Notes: generated by a model not told the origin, from the letters alone. Counted from the first letter of the stretch, positions 36,315-44,960 are shown. The stretch is DNA of 64,000 nt from Nocardia tenerifensis NBRC 101015 (GCF_000308715.1 NZ_BAGH01000614.1:1-64000), one strand, 5' to 3'. Made by a program: numbers and translations.

Positions 36315-37505
36315 TCAGGAGATGCGGACGGGAAGCGTGTCCAGTCCGCGGGTGATGTTGTTCGGCGTCCGGATGGGCTCACCGGTGAGCTCGATCGTGG
36401 AGGCCCGCTTCGCGAGCGCGCCGAACAGGGCGTGGGCCTCCATCGAGGCGAGGGTGCGCCCGGGGCAGTTGTGCACGCCGAAGCCGAATCCGACGGTGTC
36501 GGCCGGATTGCGGTCCGCCCGAAAGCGATCCGGCTCGGGGTAGTGGCGCTCGTCCCGGTTGGCCGCGGCGTAGGAGACGAGCACCCGCGCGCCCTCGGGG
36601 ATCGTGACGCCCTCGATCTCCTTGTCCTCGGTGGTGACTCGGGAGAAGTGCTGGATCGGCGTCTCCAGCCGCACGCCCTCGAGGAACGCGCCAGGAACGA
36701 GTTTCGGATCCTGCCGGATGGCCGTCCACTCGTCCGGATTCTGCGCCAGCAGCCACAGAGTGCTCGCCACACCGGCGATGGTGGTGTCCAATCCCGCGCA
36801 GGCGTAGGCGCTCATGGTCATGAGGGCCTCGTTCTCGGTGATCTCGCCGCGATCGGCCGCCTGCCAGACGATTTGGCCGAAGCTGTCGGGCAGCAGCTTG
36901 TCCGGCGTGGCGTCGGTGACGAGGTACTGCATGAGCGCCTGCACGTCCGGGAACGTCGAGAGCTGACGCTCGCCGGGCGGCCCGAAGTAGTTGAACGCGC
37001 CCAGCGCCCAGACCAGAATCTTGTCCCGCTGTTCGTCGCGCGGGAAGCCGATGAGGTCCATGACGATGTCGACCGGCAGCTTGGCCGCGAAATCGGTGAC
37101 GCCGTCGAAGGTTTCGCGCCGCATCAGGTCGTCGACGAGTTCGTCGGCGAGGTGCTCGATGTTGCCCGCGACCTGCCGCACGTACTTGGGGCGCAGCGCG
37201 TCGTCGAGGACCTTGCGTACCGCGCGGTGGCGCGGCGGGTCCATGGAAAGCAGTGAGCCGTCCGACATCTCGTTGGCCGTGGGGTTCATCGCGATGCCCT
37301 GGGCGGAGCTGAAGCCCTCCCAGTCCACCAGCGCCGCACGCACCTGGTCGTACCGGAACAGCCCGTAGAGATCGTGCTCGGTCATGTGCACGACCGGACC
37401 CAGGTCCCGCAGCGTCCGATAGGACGGAACCGGGTCGTGCAGGGCCTCCGTCGAGAAGAGGTCGATGTCGGACTCGATCGCCGAGGTCGTGGTGGAGCTG
37501 GTCAC
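36315..37505 (-). CDS. Cytochrome P450, likely hydroxylates the dihydropyrrole side-chain methyl
   Basis: I place the start at GTG 37505 (VTSSTTTSAIESDIDLF; 396 residues), with GGAAAGGA upstream and GTGA overlap with the methyltransferase stop; the longer upstream frame reads into that gene. P450 motifs: oxygen-binding AGLDTTIAG, ExxR in FLEGVRLETP, and heme-binding FGFGVHNCPGRTLA with the Cys ligand. No ferredoxin or reductase gene is in the cluster, so electrons come from cellular partners. Position next to ADH, ALDH and amide synthetase points to the first step of methyl oxidation. Confidence 0.9.
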   Translation of the reverse strand: MTSSTTTSAIESDIDLFSTEALHDPVPSYRTLRDLGPVVHMTEHDLYGLFRYDQVRAALVDWEGFSSAQGIAMNPTANEMSDGSLLSMDPPRHRAVRKVLDDALRPKYVRQVAGNIEHLADELVDDLMRRETFDGVTDFAAKLPVDIVMDLIGFPRDEQRDKILVWALGAFNYFGPPGERQLSTFPDVQALMQYLVTDATPDKLLPDSFGQIVWQAADRGEITENEALMTMSAYACAGLDTTIAGVASTLWLLAQNPDEWTAIRQDPKLVPGAFLEGVRLETPIQHFSRVTTEDKEIEGVTIPEGARVLVSYAAANRDERHYPEPDRFRADRNPADTVGFGFGVHNCPGRTLASMEAHALFGALAKRASTIELTGEPIRTPNNITRGLDTLPVRIS

Positions 37506-38563
37506 GTCCGGTCCTTTCCGGCCAGGTCGTAGAAGCACAACCGAGGCCCGGCCGCGGGGCGCGTGTACATCCGGCGACAGGTCAGCTCGGACTTCTGGAA
37601 CACGTCGAACCACGCGGAACGGTCGCGGGGGAGACCCTGACCCGTCAGCACGTGGATCAGGAAGAAGTCATCGTCGTTTTCCCTGCTGTCGTAACGGATC
37701 TCGGGCTCGCCGACCAGCAGTATCTTCAAATCAGGGAAGGTCGAGGAGATCTCGTTCAGCAGATCGACGACGGCCTGCTCGCCGTGGCGGAAGTGCTCGT
37801 GCAGCGCGCTCATCATGCACAGGCCGTCGGCCTCGAAGCACTCCTTCGGCCACGTCTTCGGCGCGAACGCGTCGCCCACAACGAATTTCACCCGATCGTC
37901 CACGCCGCAGGTGCGCGCGTGCTCATTGGCCACCGCGACCGCGTCGGCGGAGATATCGAGTCCGATGCCGGTCAGCGACGGATCGCGCAGGCACGCGTCG
38001 ACCACCAATTGGCCTCCGCCGCAACCGATGTCGAGGATGCGCTGCACACCGCGGCCGCGCATCGCGGTCAGCAGCGTCGGGGTGTGGAAGGCCGAGAACA
38101 GGGTGTCGCAGTGCGCGCCGAGCTTGCCGCCGTCGCGGACCACGTCCTTGCCGTACACCGCCTTGCCGGTGAGCAGGTCGCCGGTCCGGCTGGTGACCAT
38201 GCCGTACGCGTCCACGTAGACGCCGAGGCGAGCCAGCGACACGTCCGTGGTCAGGAACTCACCGAGCCGGGTGAGGAAGAACTCCTCGCCGCGGGTCTCG
38301 AGAATGCCGCGAAGGACGAGGTAGCGCAGGAAGCCGGGCCCCATCTCGGGGTCGATGCCTGCCAGCAGCCCGTCGGCGGGGCTGCGCGGGCCGGACCTGA
38401 GCCGCTCGAGCAGCGGGGTGTCGGCGATCGCGCGCACCGCGTAGCAGACGTGCATCGCGCTGATCATCTCCGGCAGGTCGGACAGCGTGAACGACTGCCA
38501 TTCCCGGCGTTGCTGTTCGTCGGTGAGTTCGATGATCTCCGGACGATGGTCGGTGATCGTCAT
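37502..38563 (-). CDS. SAM-dependent C-methyltransferase, LmbW/Orf5-like (dihydropyrrole alkylation)
   Basis: The 353-residue protein has a helical N-terminal domain (EMISAMHVCYAVRAIADTPLLERL) and a Rossmann methyltransferase domain with motif I ILDIGCGGGQLVVDACLRD and the acidic residue GIGLDISADAVAVANEHA. Methyltransferases beside the gamma-glutamyltransferase homologue in lincomycin and PBD clusters add the side-chain carbon(s) to the tyrosine-derived intermediate, and that is the proposed role here. It overlaps the P450 gene by four bases. Confidence 0.82.
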   Translation of the reverse strand: MTITDHRPEIIELTDEQQRREWQSFTLSDLPEMISAMHVCYAVRAIADTPLLERLRSGPRSPADGLLAGIDPEMGPGFLRYLVLRGILETRGEEFFLTRLGEFLTTDVSLARLGVYVDAYGMVTSRTGDLLTGKAVYGKDVVRDGGKLGAHCDTLFSAFHTPTLLTAMRGRGVQRILDIGCGGGQLVVDACLRDPSLTGIGLDISADAVAVANEHARTCGVDDRVKFVVGDAFAPKTWPKECFEADGLCMMSALHEHFRHGEQAVVDLLNEISSTFPDLKILLVGEPEIRYDSRENDDDFFLIHVLTGQGLPRDRSAWFDVFQKSELTCRRMYTRPAAGPRLCFYDLAGKDRT

Positions 38564-38596
38564 CGTTGTTCCTTTCGAAAATGTTGGCGGCCAGCG

Positions 38597-40396
38597 CTAT
38601 TCGGCTACCGCATAGGCGTGCCGCTTGCGCGGGCTCGCCGCGGCCCGGACGAACTCCTGGTCCTCGGTGAACCCGGTGGCGCACACTCGGCCGAGCGAGT
38701 ACGCCGGGGCCAGTTCCACCTCGTGGCCGCGTTGTTCCAGTTCCTGGACGACCGCCGGGTCGCAGGTCTCCTCGACCACCAGGACGCCGGGCCGGTGCGC
38801 GTGCGGGGTGAACGACGCGGGAACCTGATCGGAGTGGAAGGCGGTGGTCTCGGTGGCGGTCTGGAAGTCGAGCCCGAAATCGACGACATTCAGGAAGAAC
38901 TGGAGCGTCCACTGATCCTGTCGATCGCCGCCCGGCGTGCCGAAGGCGACGTAAGGTCGCCCGTCGCGCAGCACCACGGTCGGGCTGAGCGTGGTCCTGG
39001 GCCGCTTGCCGGGCGCCAGCGAGTTCGGGTGATCGGGGGTCAGGTAACCGCACTGGCCGCGGGTGCCGAGCGGGAACCCGAGGCTCGCGATGGCGGGGGA
39101 GCTCTTCAGCCAGCCGCCGCTCGGCGTCGCGGCCACCATATTGCCGTGCCTGTCCACCGCGGTGACCGTGACGGTGTCGCCCTTTGTCGTGGTCTCCTGC
39201 AGGATGGTCGGTAATCCGTTGCGCAACTGCGTCATCCACTCCGTCTCGGCCTCCGGATAGTCCGGCACCGAACGGTCGGGGATGAACGAGCTACGGCCGC
39301 CGGGCGAGCCGGGGCGCAGGTCCAGCGCGGCGCGGGGGCCGACCAGCGCGCGCCGCTGCTCGCTGTAGGCCTCGTCGAGCAGCCCGGCGAGCGGCACATC
39401 GCTGAAAGCCGGGTCGCCGTACCAGGCTTCGCGATCGGCCATCGCGAGCTTCGTGCACTCCGTGACGGTGTGCAGGTAGTCCGCGCTGCCCAGACCCATC
39501 TTCGACAGATCGAAGCCGTCGAGCAGCGCGATCTGCTGGAGGAACACCGGGCCCTGCGACCACGGTCCCGGCTTGAACACCCGGTACGGGCCGTAGTCGT
39601 AGCTCGGCGCGGTCTCGACGGTGGCCTGCCATCGCGCGAGATCGTCGGCGCTGAGCAGTCCGGTGTGCCGCCTGCCGGTCGAGTCCAGCACCGGGCCGGA
39701 CTCGAGGAACTCCGAGATCTCCTCGGCCACAAAGCCTTTGTAGTAGGCGTCGTGCGCGGCCTGGATCTGGGCTTCGCGATCGGCCGACGCGGACTCCGCC
39801 GCCTTGATCAACCGCTGGTAGGTATTGGCGAGCGCCGGATTGCGGAAGCGGCTGCCCGCGGCGGGGGCCACGCCGCCCTTCAGATAGGTCTGCGCGGACC
39901 CGGTCCACTCCTCGCGGAACAGCGGGGCGAGCACGCCGATGGCCTGCGCGGTCTCGGGCAGCAGCGGAAAACCGTTGTCCGCATAGCCGATCGCGGGCTG
40001 CAGGACGTCGGCCAGGCGCATGGTCCCGAACTCGGCGAGCAGCCGCATCCAGCCGCCGAACGCGCCGGGCACACAGGCCGGCAGCAGACCAGAGCCGGGG
40101 ATGCCGCTCAGGCGGAGCTCGGCGAAGGTGTCGATGCTCAGCGCCTGCGGCATCGGACCCTGACCGCAGATCTGTTGTACGTCACCGCTTTTCGCGCGAT
40201 GCGCCACGACGGAAAGGTCACCGCCGAGGCCGTTGAAGTGCGGCTCCACGACCTGGAGCACGAACCCGGCGGCGACGGCGGCGTCGAAGGCGTTGCCGCC
40301 GTTGGCCAGAATTCGCATGCCAGCCGCGGAGGCCAGCCAATGGGTACTGGCTACGGCGCCGGTGGTCCCGGTCAACTCGGGCTTGGATGGAGGCAT
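38597..40396 (-). CDS. Gamma-glutamyltransferase homologue, LmbA/Orf6-like C-C hydrolase of the dihydropyrrole pathway
   Basis: The 599-residue Ntn-hydrolase has the self-cleavage and nucleophile threonine in TKGDTVTVTAVDRHGNMVAATPSGG (about residue 395) and the conserved GGNAFDAAVAAGFVLQVVEPHFNGLGGD near the N-terminus. No signal peptide is present, so it is cytosolic, unlike glutathione-degrading enzymes. Homologues in lincomycin, hormaomycin and PBD clusters cleave a C-C bond (removing oxalate) after the dioxygenase step rather than acting on glutathione. It begins a run of tightly spaced minus-strand genes. Confidence 0.88.
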   Translation of the reverse strand: MPPSKPELTGTTGAVASTHWLASAAGMRILANGGNAFDAAVAAGFVLQVVEPHFNGLGGDLSVVAHRAKSGDVQQICGQGPMPQALSIDTFAELRLSGIPGSGLLPACVPGAFGGWMRLLAEFGTMRLADVLQPAIGYADNGFPLLPETAQAIGVLAPLFREEWTGSAQTYLKGGVAPAAGSRFRNPALANTYQRLIKAAESASADREAQIQAAHDAYYKGFVAEEISEFLESGPVLDSTGRRHTGLLSADDLARWQATVETAPSYDYGPYRVFKPGPWSQGPVFLQQIALLDGFDLSKMGLGSADYLHTVTECTKLAMADREAWYGDPAFSDVPLAGLLDEAYSEQRRALVGPRAALDLRPGSPGGRSSFIPDRSVPDYPEAETEWMTQLRNGLPTILQETTTKGDTVTVTAVDRHGNMVAATPSGGWLKSSPAIASLGFPLGTRGQCGYLTPDHPNSLAPGKRPRTTLSPTVVLRDGRPYVAFGTPGGDRQDQWTLQFFLNVVDFGLDFQTATETTAFHSDQVPASFTPHAHRPGVLVVEETCDPAVVQELEQRGHEVELAPAYSLGRVCATGFTEDQEFVRAAASPRKRHAYAVAE

Positions 40397-40474
40397 GGGG
40401 ATACTCCCTACAATTCTGAAATGCTAGATCGGAGCGCGGACGAGAAATCGACGGTTTACTCCGGCGAAAAGTGG

Positions 40475-41935
40475 TTACTCGTCCTGGAATATGTGCAGAC
40501 CCGGCGTGAGGATGCCGCTCGGGTCGTACCGCGATTTCGCGGCGCGGAAAGCGGTCCACTTGTCCCCGTAATGCGTGCGCCAGTCTTTCGCGGTGAACCG
40601 CAGCGAACCGATCGGATAAAGCACCGCGCCGTACTGATCCCGCGCGTGGGCGAACATGCGGTCGTTGCGGTCGAGCATCTCCTCGACGAAAGCCGGATCG
40701 ATACCGGGGGTCTCGGCCACGGTATTGATGTCGAGCACGAACACCCAGTCGGAGCCGTTCGCCTCGGGCAGCGGCGGCAGCGGTCGCGTCATGTGCGAGC
40801 GCCGCTGCGGATACAGCAGGCTGATGCCGAAGGGACCGATATCGCGCGCGCTGAGCTGCGCCTGGACCTCGCCGACGTACTCCTCGACCACCGACCCGGA
40901 CAGCCACACGTCGTACCACGGTTTGACCAGGTGGTCCCAGCCCACCGTCTCGCGCATGCCGTCGACCAGCGTGTCGATCTTGTACGCGTAGTCCAGGTAG
41001 GTGGTGTCGTCGATGATCGGCTCGGTGGTCAGACCCTCGGTGGCCACCTCGTCGTTCGGCGGCGCGTCGGGGTCGTACAGGACGGTCGCGTAGAGCCGGT
41101 GGGTCGGCGCGGACTCGGGCGAGTACAGCTCGGCGTAGACGTGGTCGATGGCCGGCCGCTCGATCAGCGTGCGCACATCGCGGAAGAACTCGCCGTTGTC
41201 GGTGTACTCCAGCACATAGGTGCGGGCCCGTTCGGTCGCGGGCACGAGATCGATGACCGCCTTGGTGATCACGCCGCACTGGCCGAGGCCGCCGAGCACC
41301 GCCTCGAACAGGTCGGGTTTGTGCTCGGGCGAGCAGCGCTCGATGGCGCCGGTGCCGGTGACCACCTCGAGCTCGCGCACGTGGTCCACGTGCAGGCCGG
41401 TGTTCAGCGCGCCGACCAGGCCGCCGAGTCCGCCGACCGAGAGCGTCCCGCCGACGGTCAGCGAGGTGTAGCCGGTGATGGCGGGCGGGCTCAGCCGCGG
41501 CGACCGCTCGTAGGCGGCGTTGATCAGGTCTTTCCACAGGATGCCCGCGTCCACCTCGGCGACGTCCGCGCCGATGGAATGGATGCGATCGAGGGTGCGA
41601 TTCTCGATGAGCAGGCCGTCGGTGAGGCCCTGGCCGAGCGTGGTGTGCGCCGCGCCCCTGGTCGACACGCTGACGTCGTGCGCGCGGCAGAATCGGATCA
41701 TCGCGGCGATGTCCTCGGCCGAGCGCGGCCGCAGCACGGCGGCGGGCCGGTGGTGGGTGATATTGCCCAGGTCGGTGGTGACGGCCTCGCGGGCGTCCGC
41801 GTCGACCAGCAGTTCACCGTCGAGGGCGGGCGCGGCGGCGAACGACAGGCTCGCCGTCTCGCCGGTGACCCAGCGACGCTCGATGGGGTCGAAACCGACA
41901 ACGGCCGCCTTCTCGGAAACGTCCGCGCGGCTCAC
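40475..41935 (-). CDS. FAD-linked oxidase of the VAO/berberine-bridge family (Orf2/SibW-like)
   Basis: The 486-residue flavoprotein starts at GTG 41935. The FAD-binding domain is clear: PRSAEDIAAMIRFCRAHDVSVSTRGAAHTTLGQG, where the His may anchor FAD covalently, then GYTSLTVGGTLSVGGLGG. The C-terminus resembles the cytokinin-dehydrogenase cap and ends in YDPSGILTPGLHIF. PBD clusters carry such an oxidase. Its likely job is a late two-electron oxidation, for example returning an over-reduced N10-C11 amine to the reactive imine, but this is inference. It leads the left operon, behind the candidate response-regulator sites. Confidence 0.82.
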   Translation of the reverse strand: MSRADVSEKAAVVGFDPIERRWVTGETASLSFAAAPALDGELLVDADAREAVTTDLGNITHHRPAAVLRPRSAEDIAAMIRFCRAHDVSVSTRGAAHTTLGQGLTDGLLIENRTLDRIHSIGADVAEVDAGILWKDLINAAYERSPRLSPPAITGYTSLTVGGTLSVGGLGGLVGALNTGLHVDHVRELEVVTGTGAIERCSPEHKPDLFEAVLGGLGQCGVITKAVIDLVPATERARTYVLEYTDNGEFFRDVRTLIERPAIDHVYAELYSPESAPTHRLYATVLYDPDAPPNDEVATEGLTTEPIIDDTTYLDYAYKIDTLVDGMRETVGWDHLVKPWYDVWLSGSVVEEYVGEVQAQLSARDIGPFGISLLYPQRRSHMTRPLPPLPEANGSDWVFVLDINTVAETPGIDPAFVEEMLDRNDRMFAHARDQYGAVLYPIGSLRFTAKDWRTHYGDKWTAFRAAKSRYDPSGILTPGLHIFQDE

Positions 41936-42134
41936 CTTTCCGGCTCCTGCCGCGCGATGTCGATTTCACGATCGGGCGCTGCTCCGATGCGGCGATCGCT
42001 TATTGTGCCGGCGCTGATTTCAGGCACGGCAAACTCCTTTCGACGCAATGGCTGAGGCCGAATGTCAGCACGATGGCCGCGGCCCATTTCCACTACATCG
42101 AACATATCCGGGCGGTACTGCCCGGCACATCCAG

Positions 42135-42167
42135 AGAATCTTCAAGTTACTGTCAAAAGCTCTTGAA
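42135..42167 (-). promoter_or_regulatory. Three tandem 11-bp repeats upstream of the left biosynthetic operon
   Basis: Read on the minus strand, TTCAAGAGCTT, TTGACAGTAAC and TTGAAGATTCT follow each other with an exact 11-bp period. One-helical-turn direct repeats are the usual binding pattern of OmpR-type winged-helix regulators. A matching set precedes the right operon at 44928-44960. The cluster's own OmpR-type response regulator (59849-60580) is the obvious candidate. Confidence 0.5.
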
Positions 42168-42185
42168 GCGGGATATTCGGTCAGG

Positions 42186-42665
42186 TCAGGACGGTATCGG
42201 CGCGGGCTGCCCCGCCGCGTGGATGGCCTCGGCGACCCTGCCGCACAATGCGGCGAACACGGCCTGCTCGTCCGGCGTCAGCACGGACTCGGCGATGCGG
42301 GCGTTGTCGCGCCTGCACTCCGCGGCGCGGTCGAGGAATTCGCGGCCGGTCGCGGTGAGCGAGGTCGTCTGCTCGCGCCGGTCGGCGCCGAGCGCCGCCT
42401 GCGTGACCAGATCCTGATCCTTCAGTACCCGAAGGGCTTTCGACATCGTGGGGCGCGAAACGCTCAGTGCGGCACTGAGCGCGGACGGCGTCATCGGGCC
42501 GCGCAGACGCAGCATCTCGAGCACGTCGTACTGCTGCCAGGTCACCCGCTCGGGCGTGGTCCTGGTGCGCCGCGCGACCAGCACGCAGGTGAGGTGGGCC
42601 AGCGCGTTCTCCACCCCGTCCGGCCAGTCGAGCACCGGGCTGTGGTCGTTCTCGTCAACGGGCAC
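42186..42665 (-). CDS. MarR-family repressor of the PBD cluster
   Basis: GTG 42665 is chosen over GTG 42680 because GAGGAGA lies six bases upstream; product 159 residues. The winged helix is VTWQQYDVLEMLRLRGPMTPSALSAALSVSRPTMSKALRVLKDQDLV with the wing ADRREQTTSLTATGREF. It is divergent from the VOC/MFS pair, with a perfect inverted repeat between them, and the same core repeat lies before the UvrA-like gene. The likely logic is derepression of resistance and export when the product or an intermediate binds. Confidence 0.88.
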   Translation of the reverse strand: MPVDENDHSPVLDWPDGVENALAHLTCVLVARRTRTTPERVTWQQYDVLEMLRLRGPMTPSALSAALSVSRPTMSKALRVLKDQDLVTQAALGADRREQTTSLTATGREFLDRAAECRRDNARIAESVLTPDEQAVFAALCGRVAEAIHAAGQPAPIPS

Positions 42666-42693
42666 TTGATCTCTCCTCACCCGGTCGTGGACT

Positions 42694-42713
42694 TGATTTC
42701 CGGTTGGAAATCA
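42694..42713. promoter_or_regulatory. MarR operator in the divergent marR / VOC-MFS promoter
   Basis: TGATTTCC-N4-GGAAATCA is a perfect 8-bp inverted repeat, positioned between the MarR start (42665) and the VOC start (42767). Size and position are typical of MarR autoregulatory sites. The inner TTTCC-N4-GGAAA is shared with the site at 31839-31852. Confidence 0.7.
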
Positions 42714-42766
42714 GTTTACGGTAAGAAGCGCACCTACTCGTACTCTGTCATACAGGAGGAGTGGTC

Positions 42767-43516
42767 ATGGGCACCTCGGGAACCGTGGGATGGTTCGAGA
42801 TCGTCGCCACCGATCCGGAGCGCAGTAAGCAGTTCTACCAGCAAATTTTCGACTGGCAGTACACCTCGTTCGGCCCCGGCTACCACACGATCACCGCGCC
42901 GGGCGCGCGGTCCGCCATGGGCGCGCTGCGCCAGGGCAGCCGGGACGCGTTGTGGTTCAGCGTGATTCGCGACGACCTGGCGGCCACCATTCCGGCGCTG
43001 GAGTCGTTGGGCGCCAAGGTGATCGAGGAGCCGGCCCGCACCGCGGCCGGTGACCTGCACGCGGTCGTCACCGACGTCAAGGGCAACAAGATCGGCCTGT
43101 TCGAGCCCGCCGACACAGCGGTGCCTGATCGGGCTCCCGTCCCGAACTCCACGGCCTGGTTCGAAATCGGCACAACGGATTTCGCGGCCACGCGGGAGTT
43201 CTACGAGCGGGCGTTCGGCTGGACCTACCAGCGCGACGAGGCCGCCGAGGGCGCGATCTACTACAGCGTGCACCCCGACGGCGCGAAGGAGCCGATCGGC
43301 GGCACGATGGACGTCTCGACCGTGCCGAACTCGACCGACTACGCGATTCCCGGGCTGCTCGTCGCCGACGTCCCGGATCTGCTCGCCCGCTGCGAGCAGG
43401 CGGGCGGGCAGCGCGTGCTGGATCCCTTCACCGACGCGACCGGCCTGGTCATCGGGCAGTTCACCGACCCGTTCGGGAACCGCTGGACCTCCTTCGCCCA
43501 GCCGTCGGACAGCTGA
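42767..43516 (+). CDS. Two-domain VOC (glyoxalase/bleomycin-resistance fold) protein
   Basis: ATG 42767 follows AGGAGG; 249 residues. Two tandem VOC domains are seen: GTVGWFEIVATDPERSKQFYQQIF at the start and NSTAWFEIGTTDFAATREFYERAFGW from about residue 127, each ending in a strand such as NKIGLFEP or NRWTSFAQP. The arrangement resembles mycobacterial CFP30B-like proteins rather than an extradiol dioxygenase. Controlled together with an exporter by MarR, it may bind or detoxify the product or a reactive aldehyde; that role is inferred. Confidence 0.75.
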   Translation: MGTSGTVGWFEIVATDPERSKQFYQQIFDWQYTSFGPGYHTITAPGARSAMGALRQGSRDALWFSVIRDDLAATIPALESLGAKVIEEPARTAAGDLHAVVTDVKGNKIGLFEPADTAVPDRAPVPNSTAWFEIGTTDFAATREFYERAFGWTYQRDEAAEGAIYYSVHPDGAKEPIGGTMDVSTVPNSTDYAIPGLLVADVPDLLARCEQAGGQRVLDPFTDATGLVIGQFTDPFGNRWTSFAQPSDS

Positions 43517-43540
43517 CCGAGCCGCCCCGGGAGGGGAGTC

Positions 43541-44743
43541 ATGCCTTTCGCCGTATATGTGTTGGGGCTCGGCGTTTTCTGCCTCAACACCACCGAGATC
43601 ATGGTCGCCGGGCTCATTCCCGGCATGTCGCAGGACCTCGGCGTCTCCATCGCCGCCATCGGCTATCTCGTCTCGATCTTCGCCTTCGGCATGGTGATCG
43701 GCGGCCCGGCGCTCATCGTCGGACTGTCGCGGGTGCCGCAGAAGAGATCGCTGATCTGGCTGCTGATCGGGTTCGTGGTCGGACAGACGATAGGCGCACT
43801 GGCACAAGACTATTGGGTACTCGTGGTGGCGCGGATCGTGACCGCGCTGGCTGCCTCGGCCTTTTTCGGCGTGGGCGCCGCGGTCTGCGTGCGGCTCGTC
43901 GGCGCCGAGCGGCGCGGACGCGCCATGTCGGTGCTGTACGGCGGCATGATGGTCGCGCAGGTGGTCGGCCTGCCGGTGGCCACCTTCATCGAGCAGCACT
44001 TCGGGTGGCGGGCGAGCTTCTGGCTGGTCGACGCGCTCGCGGTGGTGTGCATCGCCGCGGTCGTCGCGCTGGTGCCCGCCGGCGGCAATCCGCAGACCCT
44101 GGATTTCCGGTCGGAGATCCAGGCCTTCCGCAACCTGCGACTGTGGGGTGCGTACGCGACCAACGCGCTCGTCATCGGGTCGGTCGTGGCCGGATTCACC
44201 TATCTCTCACCGATTTTCACCGACGCGACGCACTTCGCGCCCGCGACGGTGCCGATCCTGTTCGGCGTGTATGGGATAGCGACGGTGGTCGGCAACGCCG
44301 TGGTCGGCCGCTTCGCGGACCGCTACACAAGGCCCATCCTGTTCGGCGGGCTGATCGCGTTGATGCTGGTGCTCGCCGTTTTCGCGCTGTGCGTGGAGTA
44401 CAAGGCGCCGACCGTCGCGGCCACCGTCGCGCTCGGCCTGATCGGCCTGCCGCTCAACCCGGCGATGGCCGCGCGGGTGATGTCGGTGTCCAACGAGGGC
44501 GCGCTGGTCAACACGGTCAACGGATCCGCCATCAATATCGGTGTCGTCATCGGCCCGTGGCTCGGCGGGATCGGGATCAGCACCGGCCACGGCCTCACCG
44601 CGCCGCTGTGGATCGGCGCGGCCATGGCGCTGTGCGGGCTCCTCACGCTGATACCCGATCTCCGGCAACACCTTCGGGAGCCCGCGGACGGCAACGCCAC
44701 GCGGGAGCCGGTAGCCGTCGAAGACGCGCGCAAGAGTTCCTAG
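43541..44743 (+). CDS. MFS exporter (DHA1, 12-TM), probable PBD efflux pump
   Basis: ATG 43541 follows GGGAGGGGAG; 400 residues with 12 hydrophobic helices. DHA1 signatures include the first helix FCLNTTEIMVAGLIPGMSQDLGVS, motif A-like GLSRVPQKRSLIWLLIGF and motif C-like VLYGGMMVAQVVGLPVATFIEQHFGWR. The first helix resembles AraJ/YdhP-type arabinose and drug exporters. It is 24 bp behind the VOC gene and under the same MarR promoter, so it is the best candidate for export of the cluster product. Confidence 0.88.
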   Translation: MPFAVYVLGLGVFCLNTTEIMVAGLIPGMSQDLGVSIAAIGYLVSIFAFGMVIGGPALIVGLSRVPQKRSLIWLLIGFVVGQTIGALAQDYWVLVVARIVTALAASAFFGVGAAVCVRLVGAERRGRAMSVLYGGMMVAQVVGLPVATFIEQHFGWRASFWLVDALAVVCIAAVVALVPAGGNPQTLDFRSEIQAFRNLRLWGAYATNALVIGSVVAGFTYLSPIFTDATHFAPATVPILFGVYGIATVVGNAVVGRFADRYTRPILFGGLIALMLVLAVFALCVEYKAPTVAATVALGLIGLPLNPAMAARVMSVSNEGALVNTVNGSAINIGVVIGPWLGGIGISTGHGLTAPLWIGAAMALCGLLTLIPDLRQHLREPADGNATREPVAVEDARKSS

Positions 44744-44927
44744 GAAGCATCATTTCGGTTGTGCCGTACCGTATATCGGGTACGGCTACAGCCATTCTTT
44801 CGTCTCCCCGGACGCTCGACCGTCCCGAATCCGGCCCGTCCCTCCGGGATAACCATTCTCGCGCGCGCTAAACAGCTGGTAGGCAAAGGATTTCGACAAG
44901 CGCCGACAATTGTTGTCTGACAGTGAT

Positions 44928-44960
44928 TTAAGAGTTTCTTGAACCCCTTTTGATTGCCCC
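44928..44960 (+). promoter_or_regulatory. Three tandem 11-bp repeats upstream of the right biosynthetic operon
   Basis: TTAAGAGTTTC, TTGAACCCCTT and TTGATTGCCCC are contiguous with an exact 11-bp period, ending 68 bp before the first gene of the right operon. The TTNA phase is the same as in the set before the left operon, and a TGACAGT heptamer is present at both sites (44918-44924; minus strand of 42149-42155). This suggests joint control by one OmpR-type regulator. Confidence 0.5.
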
